Shown here piece by piece: positions 49,258-59,717 of a DNA stretch of 64,000 nucleotides; the stretch's first letter is position 1; each line of letters begins with the position of its first letter. The DNA is taken from assembly GCF_000024785.1 (NCBI RefSeq), contig NC_013441.1, positions 2,232,001-2,296,000 on the forward strand, in the 5' to 3' direction. This stretch comes from Gordonia bronchialis DSM 43247 (GTDB taxonomy: Bacteria; Actinomycetota; Actinomycetes; Mycobacteriales; Mycobacteriaceae). The notes beneath the pieces are model-generated. The model was not told where the DNA came from, ran no database searches, and saw only the letters and a list, made by a program, of their open reading frames with translations. A program made the position numbers and the translations under genes.

Positions 49258-49772
49258 GACAACTGCACCTCGATCATCGATGTCACCGACGCACTGACCG
49301 CGCCGGCGAGACCCGCCGGATACCCGCTGTGCGCCACCGCCGTGTCCCGGGCCTGACGCGCGGAGGCGCGCAGCTGGCCACGCAGTCCGTCGACCGACAT
49401 CGTCGAGGTCGGATCGCCGCCGCCCGGTGCCGGCGTGACGCTCCCCGAGGCCGGTGTGTCCAGCTGAGCCGCGGTGTCGCGGTGTAACCGGGTGATCTCC
49501 TCGCGCAGGGCCCGGGCATGCGCGCCACGCTGATCGGCGACCACGGTCAGCGCCGCGGAGTAGGTGGGGTTGGTGGCCGTCATCCCGCGCGCGGTGGTCT
49601 CGTCGGCGAGTGCGGTGCGCGCCAACGGAATCAGTGCCTGCGCGGTCAGCTGCTGTGGGTCCGGCCCGTCGTCACCGCAGGCGGACACACCGGCCAGCGC
49701 AACACCGGCGGTCACGGCGAGACCGCCGCGTAGGACGGCTCGTCGGCTGAGGGCTTGTCTCACCCGACACAT
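49254..49772 (-). CDS. Tat-exported ferritin-like lipoprotein
   Basis: This 172-residue protein has a twin-arginine signal (SRRAVLRGGLAVTAGVALAG) followed by the lipobox Cys in GVSAC. The mature part resembles the ferritin-like DUF4439 partner (ALADETTARGMTATNPTYSAAL, DQRGAHARALREEI). It matches the position of Rv2843. It would be attached to the outer face of the membrane. The ATG at 49772 places the signal correctly; a far upstream ATG would not. It diverges from rimP. Confidence 0.8.
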   Translation of the reverse strand: MCRVRQALSRRAVLRGGLAVTAGVALAGVSACGDDGPDPQQLTAQALIPLARTALADETTARGMTATNPTYSAALTVVADQRGAHARALREEITRLHRDTAAQLDTPASGSVTPAPGGGDPTSTMSVDGLRGQLRASARQARDTAVAHSGYPAGLAGAVSASVTSMIEVQLS

Positions 49773-49915
49773 GATGCCAGTTGCACGATGGTCACCGGCG
49801 CCGGGTGAATCCACTACGATGTGATCCAGCGTTGTGGCCGACCGCCGCGACCGGCAGTGTCCACAACCGACGAGCGCACGCCGCAGGACCCACAAGTGAA
49901 GACGAGGAGAGTGAC

Positions 49916-50455
49916 ATGCCGATCGGTTCGCCCGAACTGAACGACCTCGTCGAAAAGGTGGTCACCGACCGGGGTTTCGACCTCGAGGACGTGGTCGTCC
50001 GGCGCCGTGACGGGCGCGATGAGTTCTCGGTCGTCGTCGACCGTGACGGGGGAAGCGACCTCGACGTCCTCGCCGAACTGAGCACCGAGATCGGTGAGGT
50101 GCTCGACGCCGTACCCGCGCTTGCCGACGCCGCCTACACACTCGAGGTCACCTCACCCGGGATCGACCGCCCGCTCACCGCACCACGCCACTGGCGCCGG
50201 GCACTCGGACGCCGGGTCCGGATCGAGCGCGACGGGTCAGACGCCGTCGTCGGGCGCGTCGGGCAGGTATCCGGGGACGACGTCGCGATCGTCGTCAACC
50301 ACAAGGGCCGCCTCGCCGTCGAGACGGTCGGCTTCGACTCGGTGACGCGGGCCGTGGTTCAGGTGGAGTTCTCCCGCCCGAGCGTCGCGGAACTCGAGAT
50401 GTGCGGCCTCGGTCCCGACGAGATCGCCGCCCGCCGCGCCGACGCCGGACACTAG
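49916..50455 (+). CDS. rimP: Ribosome maturation factor RimP
   Basis: This 179-residue protein helps 30S assembly by binding free small subunits. The N-terminal domain carries GFDLEDVVVRRRDGRDEFSVVVDRDGG, then DLDVLAELSTEIGEVLDA and the signature YTLEVTSPGIDRPL. The C-terminal SH3-like domain follows. The ATG at 49916 has GAGGAGAG upstream. TACGAT near 49814-49819 may be the operon -10. First gene of rimP-nusA-ylxR-infB. Confidence 0.94.
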   Translation: MPIGSPELNDLVEKVVTDRGFDLEDVVVRRRDGRDEFSVVVDRDGGSDLDVLAELSTEIGEVLDAVPALADAAYTLEVTSPGIDRPLTAPRHWRRALGRRVRIERDGSDAVVGRVGQVSGDDVAIVVNHKGRLAVETVGFDSVTRAVVQVEFSRPSVAELEMCGLGPDEIAARRADAGH

Positions 50456-50542
50456 GCGAGACCGACCGGACCCAAGCGACACACCTGACCATGCGACACA
50501 AATGAATACGACAGCCGACAAGTGAATAGGAGCGCAGCCCGC

Positions 50543-51565
50543 ATGAACATCGACATCAACGCCCTTCGGATGATCGAGGCCGACAAGGGAATCTCGATCG
50601 ACACCGTCATCACCGCGATCGAGACGGCCCTGCTGACGGCCTACCGGCACACCGAGGGATTTGCGCCCCACGCCCGCATCGATGTGAACCGCAAGACCGG
50701 TGCCGTGCGCGTGATGGCTCAGGAACTCGACGACAACGGCGACGTCGTGCACGAGTGGGACGACACGCCGGAAGGCTTCGGGCGCATCGCCGCGACCACC
50801 GCCCGCCAGGTCATCCTGCAGCGCCTGCGCGACGCGGAAAACGAGAAGAACTTCGGCGACCTGGTGACCCACGAGGGCGAGATCGTCGGCGGCGTGGTCC
50901 AGCAGGACGCCCGGGCCAATGCGCGCGGGATGATCGTGGTGCAGATCGGCAGTGACGCCAACAGCACCGAGGGAATCATCCCGCCCGCCGAGCAGGTCCC
51001 AGGGGAGAGCTACACCCACGGCGACCGCATCAAGTGCTACGTGGTCGGTGTCTCCCGCGGGGCCCGCGGCCCGCAGATCACGCTGTCGCGAACCCACCCG
51101 AACCTCGTCCGCAAACTGTTCTCGCTCGAGGTGCCCGAGATCGAGGACGGGTCGGTCGAGATCGTGGCCGTCGCGCGTGAGGCCGGACACCGGTCCAAGA
51201 TCGCGGTCCATACCGGGGTGGCCGGACTCAATGCGAAGGGCGCGTGCATCGGCCCGATGGGACAGCGCGTCCGCAATGTGATGAGCGAGCTGGCGGGGGA
51301 GAAGATCGACATCATCGACTTCGACACCGATCCGGCCGTCTTCGTCGGGAATGCACTCTCGCCCGCGAAGGTTGTGTCCGTCAGTGTGGTCGACCCGACC
51401 GCCAAGGCCGCCCGCGTGGTGGTCCCCGACTACCAGTTGTCGCTGGCGATCGGCAAGGAAGGGCAGAACGCCCGCCTCGCCGCCCGACTCACCGGGTGGC
51501 GTATCGACATCCGGTCCGACGCCGATCCCGCGCCGGAGTCCGACGTGGCCGCACAAGCGCGGTGA
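50543..51565 (+). CDS. nusA: Transcription termination/antitermination factor NusA
   Basis: This 340-residue protein has an N-terminal RNA polymerase-binding domain, an S1 domain (about residues 110-180, beginning [16 protein letters not shown]), and KH1 and KH2 domains ([18 protein letters not shown] and [26 protein letters not shown]). The C-terminal acidic repeats of enterobacteria are absent, as usual in Actinobacteria. The ATG at 50543 has AGGAG 9 bases upstream. Confidence 0.97.
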   Translation: MNIDINALRMIEADKGISIDTVITAIETALLTAYRHTEGFAPHARIDVNRKTGAVRVMAQELDDNGDVVHEWDDTPEGFGRIAATTARQVILQRLRDAENEKNFGDLVTHEGEIVGGVVQQDARANARGMIVVQIGSDANSTEGIIPPAEQVPGESYTHGDRIKCYVVGVSRGARGPQITLSRTHPNLVRKLFSLEVPEIEDGSVEIVAVAREAGHRSKIAVHTGVAGLNAKGACIGPMGQRVRNVMSELAGEKIDIIDFDTDPAVFVGNALSPAKVVSVSVVDPTAKAARVVVPDYQLSLAIGKEGQNARLAARLTGWRIDIRSDADPAPESDVAAQAR

Positions 51566-51608
51566 CGGCCGATTGTCCCGGACGGACCGATGCAGGCTAG
51601 ACTGATCG

Positions 51609-51968
51609 ATGGTTCAGCGAAAGTCGTCGGCACCACCCGGTGCCGACCGACATGATCGTCCCGCCCGCCGCGGGCCCGTCCGGACATGTATCGGATGCCG
51701 GCAGCGGGCGCAGGCCTCGGAACTGGTCCGGATCGTTGCGGAAGTACGTGACGACTCGCCGGTGATCGTGGTCGATCCAGCGAAGACCATGCCGGGACGT
51801 GGCGCCTGGTTGCATCCCCGCGCGGACTGCGTGTCCGCGGCGATGCGACGCAGAGCGTTTGCTCCGGCACTTCGGGTGCACGGCCTGGCCGTGGACCCGA
51901 GCGACCTCACCGAACAGCTCGGCGTGGTCACCGACACAGAAGGCTCCGCCCGGAGCCGGAACAGGTAG
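51609..51968 (+). CDS. YlxR/DUF448 family RNA-binding protein
   Basis: This 119-residue basic protein has the YlxR signature RTCIGCRQRAQASELVRIV and MPGRGAWLHPRADCVSAAMRRRAF. It lies between nusA and infB as in most bacteria. The family is linked to RNase P or nucleoid functions. TAGACT at 51598-51603 ends 5 bases before the ATG, so it may have its own leaderless transcript within the operon. Confidence 0.92.
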   Translation: MVQRKSSAPPGADRHDRPARRGPVRTCIGCRQRAQASELVRIVAEVRDDSPVIVVDPAKTMPGRGAWLHPRADCVSAAMRRRAFAPALRVHGLAVDPSDLTEQLGVVTDTEGSARSRNR

Positions 51969-52070
51969 CAGAAGACATGAGCACACCGTGAAGTCTCCAC
52001 GATGAGCACGTTTCGGACGTAAACCGAGGTCGTAGCGGGCAGCCCGCTCGACCTCCAAGTGAGGAGAGCA

Positions 52071-54887
52071 GTGGCAGGCAAGGCCCGCGTGCATGAATTG
52101 GCCAAAGAACTCGGCGTGACGAGCAAGCAGGTGCTCGAGCGGCTGAAGGAACAGGGCGAATTCGTCAAATCAGCGTCGTCGACAGTGGAGGCCCCCGTGG
52201 CCCGTCGACTCCGCGAATCCTTCCCCCAGAAAGACGGGGGTTCCCCCAAAGACGGCGGTCAGCCGTCCCCATCCGGAGCCAAGCCCGGCCCACGTGCCAC
52301 CGGCTCCGCACCCAAGCCCGGCGCGTCGGCGCGTCCGGCTCCCGGTCCCAAACCCGGCGCACCCAAGCCCGCACCGGTTGCCGAGGCACCGGCCCCCACG
52401 CCGGCACCGGCTCCGGCCGCCCCGGCCCCTGCGGCTCCCGCCCCGGCGGCTGCCGAGGCGACCCCGGCCAGTGCACCGGCCGCCCAGGCGGCTCCGGCGC
52501 CGACGGCCAAACCGGCCGGCGGTGCCGCTCCGGGTCCGCGCCCCGGCCCCAAGCCGGGTCCGCGCGCACCTCGCGTCGGCAACAATCCCTACTCGTCGGC
52601 TCCGGCTCCCGCGCCGCGTCCGGCACCCCGTCCCGGCCCCGGCCAGGGCGGACCCCGCCCCGGCGGCGGCCGTCCCGCGCCCGGTCAGGGCGGTCCGCGA
52701 CCCGCTGCGGGACGCGGCGCCCCAGGTCAGGGTGGGCCTCGCCCCAGCCCCGGCAGCATGCCACCGCGCCCCAACCCGGGCGCGATGCCCAGCCGTGCCG
52801 CACGTCCCGATGCCGGTCGTCCCGGTCGCGGCGGACCGGGTGGCGGTCGTGGCGGCGGAGGCGGCGGTTACCGCGGTGGCGGTGCACCCGGTGGAGCTCC
52901 GGGCGGACCTCCCGCCGGTGGCTTCCGCGGACGTCCCGGTGGTGGCGGCGGTGGCCGCGGTCGCGGTGGCGCTGCAGGTGCCTTCGGTCGTCCGGGTGGT
53001 GCGCCCCGCAAGGGCCGCAAATCCAAGCGCCAGAAGCGTCAGGAATACGACTCGATGCAGGCGCCCGCCGTCGGCGGTGTCCGTCTGCCGCGCGGCAACG
53101 GCGAGACCATCCGGCTCGCGCGCGGTGCGTCCCTGTCGGACTTCGCGGAGAAGATCGATGCCAACCCGGCATCGCTGGTCCAGGCGTTGTTCAACCTCGG
53201 CGAGATGGTCACGGCCACCGAGTCGGTGAACGACGAGACGCTCGAGCTGCTCGGCTCGGAGATGAACTACTCCGTGCAGGTCGTCAGCCCCGAAGACGAG
53301 GATCGTGAGCTGCTCGAGAGCTTCGATCTGTCCTACGGCGAAGACGAGGGCGACGAGGAAGACCTCGAGCAGCGTCCGCCGGTGGTGACCGTCATGGGTC
53401 ACGTCGATCACGGTAAGACCCGACTGCTCGACACCATCCGTAAGGAGAACGTCCGCGAGGGTGAGGCCGGCGGCATCACCCAGCACATCGGTGCCTACCA
53501 GGTGAACACCCACCTCAACGGTGAGGATCGCCTGATCACCTTCATCGACACCCCGGGTCACGAGGCGTTCACCGCCATGCGTGCCCGTGGTGCCAAGGCC
53601 ACCGACATCGCGATCCTGGTGGTCGCCGCCGACGACGGCGTCATGCCGCAGACGGTGGAGGCCATCAACCACGCGCAGGCAGCGGATGTGCCGATCGTGG
53701 TGGCGGTCAACAAGATCGACAAGGAAGGCGCCGACCCGCAGAAGATTCGCGGTCAGCTCACCGAGTACGGCCTGATCCCCGAGGAGTACGGCGGCGAGGC
53801 CATGTTCGTCGACATCTCGGCCAAGCAGGGCACCAACATCGATGCGCTGCTCGAGGCCGTGCTGCTGACCGCCGACGCATCACTGGATCTGCGGGCCAAC
53901 CCGGACATGGACGCCCAGGGTGTGGCCATCGAGGCCCACCTCGACCGCGGCCGTGGCCCGGTGGCCACCGTGCTGGTGCAGCGCGGAACGCTGAAGGTCG
54001 GCGACTCGATCGTCGCGGGCGACGCCTACGGACGCGTCCGGCGCATGGTCGACGAGCACGGCGACGACGTGCCCGAGGCACTGCCGTCGCGTCCGGTGCA
54101 GGTCATCGGCTTCACGTCGGTGCCCGGCGCGGGTGACAACCTGCTCGTCGTCGAGGAGGACCGCACCGCCCGGCAGATCGCCGACCGGCGCAACGCGCGC
54201 AAGCGCAACGCGCTGGCCGCACGCAGCCGCAAGCGCATCAGCCTCGAGGACCTGGATTCGGCGCTCAAGGAGACGAGCCAGCTCAACCTGATCCTCAAGG
54301 GTGACAATGCCGGTACCGTCGAGGCGCTCGAGGAGTCGCTGCTCGGCATCGAAATCGACGACGAGGTGCAGTTGCGCGTCATCGGTCGCGGTGTCGGTGG
54401 CGTCACCGAAACCGACGTCAACCTGGCGGCGGCCTCGGATGCGATCATCATCGGCTTCAACGTGCGCGCGGAGGGCAAGGCCACCGAGCTGGCCAATCGC
54501 GAAGGCGTGGAGATCCGGTACTACTCGGTCATCTACCAGGCGATCGACGAGGTGGAGGCAGCGCTCAAGGGTCTGCTCAAGCCGATCTACGAGGAGGTCG
54601 AGCTCGGCCGTGCCGAGATCCGGGCGATCTTCAAGTCGTCGAAGGTCGGCAACATCGCCGGCTGCCTGGTCCAGTCCGGGATCATGAAGCGCAACGCCAA
54701 GGCACGGCTGCTCCGCGACAACGTCGTGGTCGCCGAGAACGTCACCGTCTCGTCGCTCCGGCGCGAGAAGGACGACGTCACCGAGGTTCGCGAAGGTTAC
54801 GAATGTGGTCTCACCCTGACGTATTCGGACATCAAGATCGACGACGTCATCGAGACCTACGAGCTCCGCGAGAAGCCGCGCGACTGA
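52071..54887 (+). CDS. infB: Translation initiation factor IF-2
   Basis: This 938-residue GTPase places fMet-tRNA on the 30S subunit. The N-terminus has [33 protein letters not shown] very long low-complexity region rich in Pro, Ala, Gly and Arg follows (about residues 60-320). The G domain starts at about residue 443 with GHVDHGKT, then [16 protein letters not shown] and NKIDKEG. Domains II-IV follow, ending YELREKPRD. The GTG at 52071 follows GAGGAG. The low-complexity arm is longer than in enterobacteria but normal for Actinobacteria. Confidence 0.97.
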   Translation: MAGKARVHELAKELGVTSKQVLERLKEQGEFVKSASSTVEAPVARRLRESFPQKDGGSPKDGGQPSPSGAKPGPRATGSAPKPGASARPAPGPKPGAPKPAPVAEAPAPTPAPAPAAPAPAAPAPAAAEATPASAPAAQAAPAPTAKPAGGAAPGPRPGPKPGPRAPRVGNNPYSSAPAPAPRPAPRPGPGQGGPRPGGGRPAPGQGGPRPAAGRGAPGQGGPRPSPGSMPPRPNPGAMPSRAARPDAGRPGRGGPGGGRGGGGGGYRGGGAPGGAPGGPPAGGFRGRPGGGGGGRGRGGAAGAFGRPGGAPRKGRKSKRQKRQEYDSMQAPAVGGVRLPRGNGETIRLARGASLSDFAEKIDANPASLVQALFNLGEMVTATESVNDETLELLGSEMNYSVQVVSPEDEDRELLESFDLSYGEDEGDEEDLEQRPPVVTVMGHVDHGKTRLLDTIRKENVREGEAGGITQHIGAYQVNTHLNGEDRLITFIDTPGHEAFTAMRARGAKATDIAILVVAADDGVMPQTVEAINHAQAADVPIVVAVNKIDKEGADPQKIRGQLTEYGLIPEEYGGEAMFVDISAKQGTNIDALLEAVLLTADASLDLRANPDMDAQGVAIEAHLDRGRGPVATVLVQRGTLKVGDSIVAGDAYGRVRRMVDEHGDDVPEALPSRPVQVIGFTSVPGAGDNLLVVEEDRTARQIADRRNARKRNALAARSRKRISLEDLDSALKETSQLNLILKGDNAGTVEALEESLLGIEIDDEVQLRVIGRGVGGVTETDVNLAAASDAIIIGFNVRAEGKATELANREGVEIRYYSVIYQAIDEVEAALKGLLKPIYEEVELGRAEIRAIFKSSKVGNIAGCLVQSGIMKRNAKARLLRDNVVVAENVTVSSLRREKDDVTEVREGYECGLTLTYSDIKIDDVIETYELREKPRD

Positions 54888-54900
54888 TCACAACGCGCTG

Positions 54901-54963
54901 ACTCCCCTTCCCGGCGCGGGCGTGCCAACCGGCCGCACCGCGTCGGGAAGGGGAGTACTTTTT
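54901..54963 (+). terminator. Intrinsic terminator after infB
   Basis: A 13-bp stem pairs 54901-54913 with 54944-54956 around a long GC-rich loop, followed by ACTTTTT. This is the clearest rho-independent terminator in the window. It separates infB from rbfA. Confidence 0.85.
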
Positions 54964-55028
54964 GACACATTCGTGTGCGCCGCGCGGGCGTAGGCTCGGC
55001 GAGCGGCACCGCCAGGAAGGACAAGGAC

Positions 55029-55484
55029 ATGGCTGATCCGGCGAGGGCACAGCGCCTGGCCAAACGGATCTCGTCGATCGTCGCCACGGCGATCGCCCAC
55101 GAGATCAAGGACCCGCGGCTGGCCTATGTGACGATCACCGACGCGAAGGTCACGGGAGACCTGCACGACGCCACCCTGTACTACACGGTGATGGGCGAAT
55201 CCCTGGACACCGAACCGGATTTCGAGGCAGCGGCGGCCGGATTGGCCAAGGCGACCGGCGTCCTGCGTTCCAAGGTCGGCGCGGGCACCGGCGTGCGGTT
55301 CACGCCGACGCTGCGATTCGTCCTCGACACCGTTCCCGACGCGGCACGGCAGATGGAAGAACTCGTTGCTCGTGCACGCGCCAGCGACGAACTCGTCGCC
55401 CGGCAGGCGCGTGACGCCCAGCCGGCGGGGGAGCCCGACCCCTACCGTGCGCCCGAGGGGGCCGAGGGCGGTAACGACGAGTGA
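55029..55484 (+). CDS. rbfA: Ribosome-binding factor A
   Basis: This 151-residue cold-shock 30S maturation factor has [40 protein letters not shown] and the KH-like core [22 protein letters not shown]. The ATG at 55029 has AAGGA-rich sequence upstream. Its stop overlaps the GTG of the following nrnA gene. Confidence 0.95.
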   Translation: MADPARAQRLAKRISSIVATAIAHEIKDPRLAYVTITDAKVTGDLHDATLYYTVMGESLDTEPDFEAAAAGLAKATGVLRSKVGAGTGVRFTPTLRFVLDTVPDAARQMEELVARARASDELVARQARDAQPAGEPDPYRAPEGAEGGNDE

Positions 55485-56443
55485 CTGCCTCCACCGCCGC
55501 GGCCATCGCCGCCGAATTGTCCGCGGCCAGCGCTGTGACGATCCTGTGTCACGTGCGCCCGGACGCGGACACGATCGGCAGTGGACTCGCACTCGGACTC
55601 GCGCTCGATCGGATGGGCACCGACGTCGAGGTCGCCTACCCCGGCAACGAGGCGTTGCCTGCGGTCCTCGGCGAATTGCCGGGACGCAAGCTGCTCGTCG
55701 GTGAGAGCGAGGTGCGTGGTCATCCGGTGGTGGTGTCGGTGGACGCGGCCACCGTGGACCGGTTGGAGTCGCTGGCGTCGGTGTTCGGGTCCGCGCGCAA
55801 GACCATCACCATCGACCATCACGCGTCGAACGTGGGGTTCGGTGATCTGGACTTCATCGACCCCCATGCGGATTGCACCGCAACCCTCGTGCTGCAGGTC
55901 CTCGACGGCCTGCGCGTCGACCTCGACGTGGACGTCGCGACCTGTCTCTACGCGGGGTTGACCACCGACACCGGATCGTTCAAATGGGCTCGGCCGGAAT
56001 CGTTTCGGATCGCCGCGCGGCTGCTCGACACCGGGGTCGACGCCCGGCGGTGGAGTCGGGCACTGTTCGACACCCACCCCTTCGCCTGGTTCGGGATGAT
56101 GTCGGAGGTGCTCGGGTCGGCACGACTCGAACCGTCCGCCTGCAACGGTGAGGGACTTGTCTACGCCGTCGTCGACCAGCACTCGCTGGCCGGAATGAGC
56201 TGGTCGGAGTCGGAGAGCGTCGTCGACATCGTGCGCACGGCCGTCGAGGCCGAGGTGGCCGCGGTGTTCAAGGAGATCGCGCCGGGCCGGTGGACCGTGT
56301 CCCTGCGATCCAAGGACATCGTCGACCTCGTCCCGATCGCCCGCGCACACGGTGGGGGCGGTCATCGGCAGGCCTCCGGCTACAGCGATGAGGGAACCGC
56401 CGACGAGGTCGTGGCGCGGCTCGTGGAGTCTCTGCGACCGTGA
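55481..56443 (+). CDS. DHH-family oligoribonuclease/PAP phosphatase (NrnA-like)
   Basis: This 320-residue protein has a DHH domain with [20 protein letters not shown] and [15 protein letters not shown], and a DHHA1 domain ending [15 protein letters not shown]. The family degrades nanoRNA and dephosphorylates 3'-phosphoadenosine 5'-phosphate; mycobacterial homologue Rv2837c also hydrolyses cyclic dinucleotides. The GTG at 55481 and the downstream GTG at 56440 are both GTGA overlaps, giving a tightly coupled rbfA-nrnA-MATE run. Confidence 0.92.
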   Translation: MTASTAAAIAAELSAASAVTILCHVRPDADTIGSGLALGLALDRMGTDVEVAYPGNEALPAVLGELPGRKLLVGESEVRGHPVVVSVDAATVDRLESLASVFGSARKTITIDHHASNVGFGDLDFIDPHADCTATLVLQVLDGLRVDLDVDVATCLYAGLTTDTGSFKWARPESFRIAARLLDTGVDARRWSRALFDTHPFAWFGMMSEVLGSARLEPSACNGEGLVYAVVDQHSLAGMSWSESESVVDIVRTAVEAEVAAVFKEIAPGRWTVSLRSKDIVDLVPIARAHGGGGHRQASGYSDEGTADEVVARLVESLRP

Positions 56444-57843
56444 CCGACACCCGGTCGGACTCCGATCCGGGAAAGCTGGACGCCGGCGTTCGACGGATCG
56501 CGACGCTCACGGTCTCGGCTCTGGCCGTACTCATCGCGCCGCCGCTCTACCTGCTGCTCGATCTCGCGGTCGTCGGGCGGCTCGGTGGTGATGAACTCGC
56601 CGCGCTGGCCGTGGCGACGCTGGTTCTGTCCATCATCAGTACCCAGCTCACCTTTCTGTCCTACGGAACCACCGCGCGTTCGGCGCGGCGGTTCGGTGCC
56701 GGTGACCGCCCGGGCGCGATACGCGAGGGCCTGCAGGCGAGTTGGATCGCACTCGGGGCGGGCGTGCTCATCGTCGCGGTGGCCTATCCGCTTGCGCCGC
56801 CGGTGATGCGGGCGCTGGTCGGGACGTCGTCGCCGGATGCCGGCGTGGTGGCCGCCGACGCCGCCGAGTGGGTGCGCATCGCGGTCTTCGGGGTACCGCT
56901 CATCCTGTTGTCGATGGCCGGCAACGGCTGGATGCGTGGTGTCCAGGACACGCGTCGGCCGGTGATCTACGTGGTCCTCGGGCTGAGTGTTGCGGCGGTT
57001 CTGGTCGTCGGGTTGGTTCATGGTGTCGGTCCGTTCCCGCGTCTCGGACTCCCCGGCAGCGCCATCGCCAACGTGATCGGGCAGTCGGTGACCGGCCTGT
57101 TGTTCGCCGCCCGCGTCCTACGCGAAAGCCGTTCCGCAGCAGGAGAATCGGCGGCCGACGAGTCTGCGACCGGCTGGCTTCGTCCTCAGTGGTCGGTGAT
57201 CCGCGCGCAACTGGTGATGGCCCGCGACCTCATCGTGCGCAGCCTGTCGTTCCAGATCTGCTTCATCTCCGCGGCCGCGGTCGCCGCGCGGTTCGGCGTC
57301 GCCGAGGTCGCCGCCCATCAACTCGTGTTGCAGCTATGGGAGTTCATGTCGCTGTTCCTGGACTCCCTCGCGATCGCCGCGCAGGCACTCGTCGGTGCGG
57401 CGCTGGGGGCCGGCACGGTCCGCGTCGCCGGATCGGTGGCCCGCCGGGTCACCGTCGTGTCCCTCGTGGCGGCCGCCGTCGCGGCCGGGGTCTTCGCGGC
57501 CGGGGCGACACTTATCCCGCGAATCTTCACCTCCGACGACGCGATACTCGACGCCATCGGCGTGCCCTGGTGGTTCTTCGTCGCGATGCTGCCGATCGCC
57601 GGAATCGTCTTCGCCCTCGATGGCGTGCTGCTGGGTGCCGGGGACGCCGCCTTCCTGCGCACCGCGACCCTCGCCGCTGCGCTCCTCGGCTTCCTGCCGC
57701 TGATCTGGCTCTCCCTGGCCTTCGACTGGGGCCTGGCCGGGATCTGGTCGGGGCTCGTGGTGTTCATGCTCGTCCGGCTGGTGACGGTGGCGTGGCGGAT
57801 CCGGTCGGGACGATGGCGCAGGGTCGGGGTCGGCACCACCTGA
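56440..57843 (+). CDS. MATE-family efflux transporter (DinF-like)
   Basis: This 467-residue protein has about 12 hydrophobic helices. ALAVLIAPPLYLLLDLAVVGRLGGDELAALAVA is the N-terminal MATE signature. AVAARFGVAEVAAHQLVLQLWEFMSLFLDSLAIAAQALVGAALG is the second half counterpart. The order rbfA-nrnA-dinF matches Rv2838c-Rv2836c. Exported substrate unknown. Start GTG 56440 overlaps the nrnA stop. Confidence 0.92.
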   Translation: MTDTRSDSDPGKLDAGVRRIATLTVSALAVLIAPPLYLLLDLAVVGRLGGDELAALAVATLVLSIISTQLTFLSYGTTARSARRFGAGDRPGAIREGLQASWIALGAGVLIVAVAYPLAPPVMRALVGTSSPDAGVVAADAAEWVRIAVFGVPLILLSMAGNGWMRGVQDTRRPVIYVVLGLSVAAVLVVGLVHGVGPFPRLGLPGSAIANVIGQSVTGLLFAARVLRESRSAAGESAADESATGWLRPQWSVIRAQLVMARDLIVRSLSFQICFISAAAVAARFGVAEVAAHQLVLQLWEFMSLFLDSLAIAAQALVGAALGAGTVRVAGSVARRVTVVSLVAAAVAAGVFAAGATLIPRIFTSDDAILDAIGVPWWFFVAMLPIAGIVFALDGVLLGAGDAAFLRTATLAAALLGFLPLIWLSLAFDWGLAGIWSGLVVFMLVRLVTVAWRIRSGRWRRVGVGTT

Positions 57844-57911
57844 CCGCACTCACCAGCGTGCGCGCGGGCGATTCAGGACGCGCTCGGGTCGTCTCGAGGT
57901 GTCCTGGCGGG

Positions 57912-58086
57912 TCATTCAGGTGACCGGCCGAGTACCCGCATCTTCTCGGCTGCGAACTGGGCGTCGGTGAGTCCGGCGCGAACCACATCGCCACCGTAGA
58001 AGACGAGGGCGATCACCGCCCCCCGTGACCAGTACGAACACGAATCCACTGATACCTGGTCCCGGCGCCCGCGCCCGTTCTGGCAC
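57912..58086 (-). pseudogene. Small membrane/SHOCT-like gene with one frameshift
   Basis: From GTG 58086, with GAGGA 6 bases upstream on the minus strand, the frame reads ISGFVFVLVTG. An overlapping frame continues AVIALVFYGGDVVRAG and ends LTDAQFAAEKMRVLGRSPE. Removing one base from the six-base C run at 58021-58026 region (G run on the coding strand) would join them into a protein of about 57 residues: one membrane helix plus a SHOCT-like tail. The gene fills what would otherwise be an empty 254-base gap. It may be intact with a sequencing error. Confidence 0.45.
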
Positions 58087-58097
58087 GATGGATCCTC

Positions 58098-59063
58098 GTG
58101 GCAACTCTGTGGGCGATCAGCGATCTGCACATCGCGCATCGAGGCAACGAGCACATCATCGACATGATCCGGCCCGCCTCACCCGACGACTGGCTGATCG
58201 TCGCCGGCGATGTGGCCGAACGCACCGACGACATCATCGACACCCTGCGCAGGCTGCGTACCCGCTTCCATACGGTGATCTGGGTGCCGGGCAATCACGA
58301 GCTCTACACCACGGCCAAGGACCCGCTGCAGATCTTCGGGGTGGCCCGCTACGACTATCTGGTGCAGGCGTGCCGAGACCTGGGTGTCATCACGCCGGAG
58401 GACATCTACCCGCGCTTCGATCCCGGTGACGGGACACCGCCGGTCCGCGTCGTGCCGATGTTCCTGCTCTACGACTACACCTTCCGGCCCGAGGGCACCG
58501 CGAACAAGCTGACCGCGCTCGCGCTGGCCCGGGAACGCAACGTGGTGGCAACCGACGAGTTCCTGCTCTCCCCGGAGCCGTTCGGAACCCGCGACGCCTG
58601 GGGGCGTGCTCGCATCGAGGCCACGCGCAAGCGGCTCGAAGCGCTCGACCCGGCCGAGCAGACCGTCCTGATCAACCACTGGCCGCTGCGCCGCGAGCCC
58701 ACCGATGCGCTCTTCTACCCGGAGTTCGCGCTCTGGTGCGGCAGCGAACTCACCGCCGACTGGCACACCCGGTTCAACGCGGCCTGCTGCGTCTACGGGC
58801 ACCTGCACATTCCCCGCACCACCTGGTACGACGACGTCCGGTTCGAGGAGGTCTCGGTCGGCTATCCCCGTGAGTGGAAGCGTCGGGGCCTGCCGGAACC
58901 GTTGCTGCGCAAGATCATCCCCGACGACGGACTACGCGAATCCGACCTTCCCGAACACGGCGCCCGATTCGAGTTGCCGCCGGACTACGCCGAACGCGCA
59001 GCCGAGTTCCGGCGCCGCATCGAAGAACGACGAGCACGACGGACCGGAGGTGAGAGCACGTGA
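58098..59063 (+). CDS. Calcineurin-like metallophosphoesterase
   Basis: This 321-residue enzyme matches Rv2795c, upstream of pptT in mycobacteria. Metal ligands appear in ISDLHIAH, VAGDVAE, WVPGNHELY, NHWPL and YGHLHIPR. Substrate unknown; a link to 4'-phosphopantetheine metabolism is inferred from its conserved coupling to pptT. The GTG at 58098 follows CACGAT by 8 bases. Its stop overlaps the pptT start. Confidence 0.9.
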   Translation: MATLWAISDLHIAHRGNEHIIDMIRPASPDDWLIVAGDVAERTDDIIDTLRRLRTRFHTVIWVPGNHELYTTAKDPLQIFGVARYDYLVQACRDLGVITPEDIYPRFDPGDGTPPVRVVPMFLLYDYTFRPEGTANKLTALALARERNVVATDEFLLSPEPFGTRDAWGRARIEATRKRLEALDPAEQTVLINHWPLRREPTDALFYPEFALWCGSELTADWHTRFNAACCVYGHLHIPRTTWYDDVRFEEVSVGYPREWKRRGLPEPLLRKIIPDDGLRESDLPEHGARFELPPDYAERAAEFRRRIEERRARRTGGEST

Positions 59064-59716
59064 TCGAGCAACTGATGCCCGCGGGGGTCGCCACGGCCGA
59101 GGCCTTCGAGGATCCGCCCGGCATCGAACCCCTGCCCGCCGAGCGCAGCCTGATCGAACGCGCCGTCGAGAAGCGTCGCAAGGAGTTCACCACCGCGCGC
59201 CACTGTGCCCGACAAGCGCTGGGGGAGTTGGGCTTCGAGCCGGTGCCGATCCTTCGTGGTGACAGGGGTGCGCCGGTGTGGCCGAACGGGATCGTCGGGA
59301 GCCTCACCCACTGTGATGGGTATCGGGCGGCGGTCGTCGCCTACGCGATGCAGGTTCGATCCCTCGGCATCGACGCCGAACCGCACGACACCCTGCCCGA
59401 CGGTGTCCTCGAACACACCAGCATTCCCGCGGAACGCGACGTCCTCGCGACTCGGTCGTCGGACCTGCACTGGGACCGACTTCTGTTCTGCGCCAAGGAA
59501 GCCACCTACAAGGCCTGGTTCCCGATCACCGGTCGGTGGCTCGGATTCGAAGACGCGCACATCACCTTCGAGCAGACCGGCCCGGCGTCGGGCACCTTTG
59601 TCTCGCGAATCCTGATCGATCCGGCCGCATCCGACGGGGGAGCGCCGCTGCTGGAACTGCCCGGTCGCTGGCTCATCGAACGAGATCTGATCACGACGAC
59701 GATCGCGCTGGTCTGA
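59060..59716 (+). CDS. pptT: 4'-phosphopantetheinyl transferase (Sfp type)
   Basis: This 218-residue Sfp-type enzyme activates carrier proteins of polyketide and peptide synthetases by attaching phosphopantetheine from CoA. RRKEFTTARHCARQAL is the N-terminal signature. VGSLTHCDGY, LGIDAEP and FCAKEATYKAWFP hold the Mg and CoA residues (Asp in GIDAEP, Glu and Lys in KEATYK). The GTG at 59060 overlaps the phosphoesterase stop. It matches Rv2794c. Confidence 0.95.
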   Translation: MIEQLMPAGVATAEAFEDPPGIEPLPAERSLIERAVEKRRKEFTTARHCARQALGELGFEPVPILRGDRGAPVWPNGIVGSLTHCDGYRAAVVAYAMQVRSLGIDAEPHDTLPDGVLEHTSIPAERDVLATRSSDLHWDRLLFCAKEATYKAWFPITGRWLGFEDAHITFEQTGPASGTFVSRILIDPAASDGGAPLLELPGRWLIERDLITTTIALV

Positions 59717-59717
59717 G

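Noticed and set aside
52165..53672. Long open frames in all frames over the infB N-terminal region
   Set aside because: They arise from the extreme GC bias and repeats of the Pro/Ala/Gly-rich arm of IF-2. The in-frame GTPase motifs settle the true frame.
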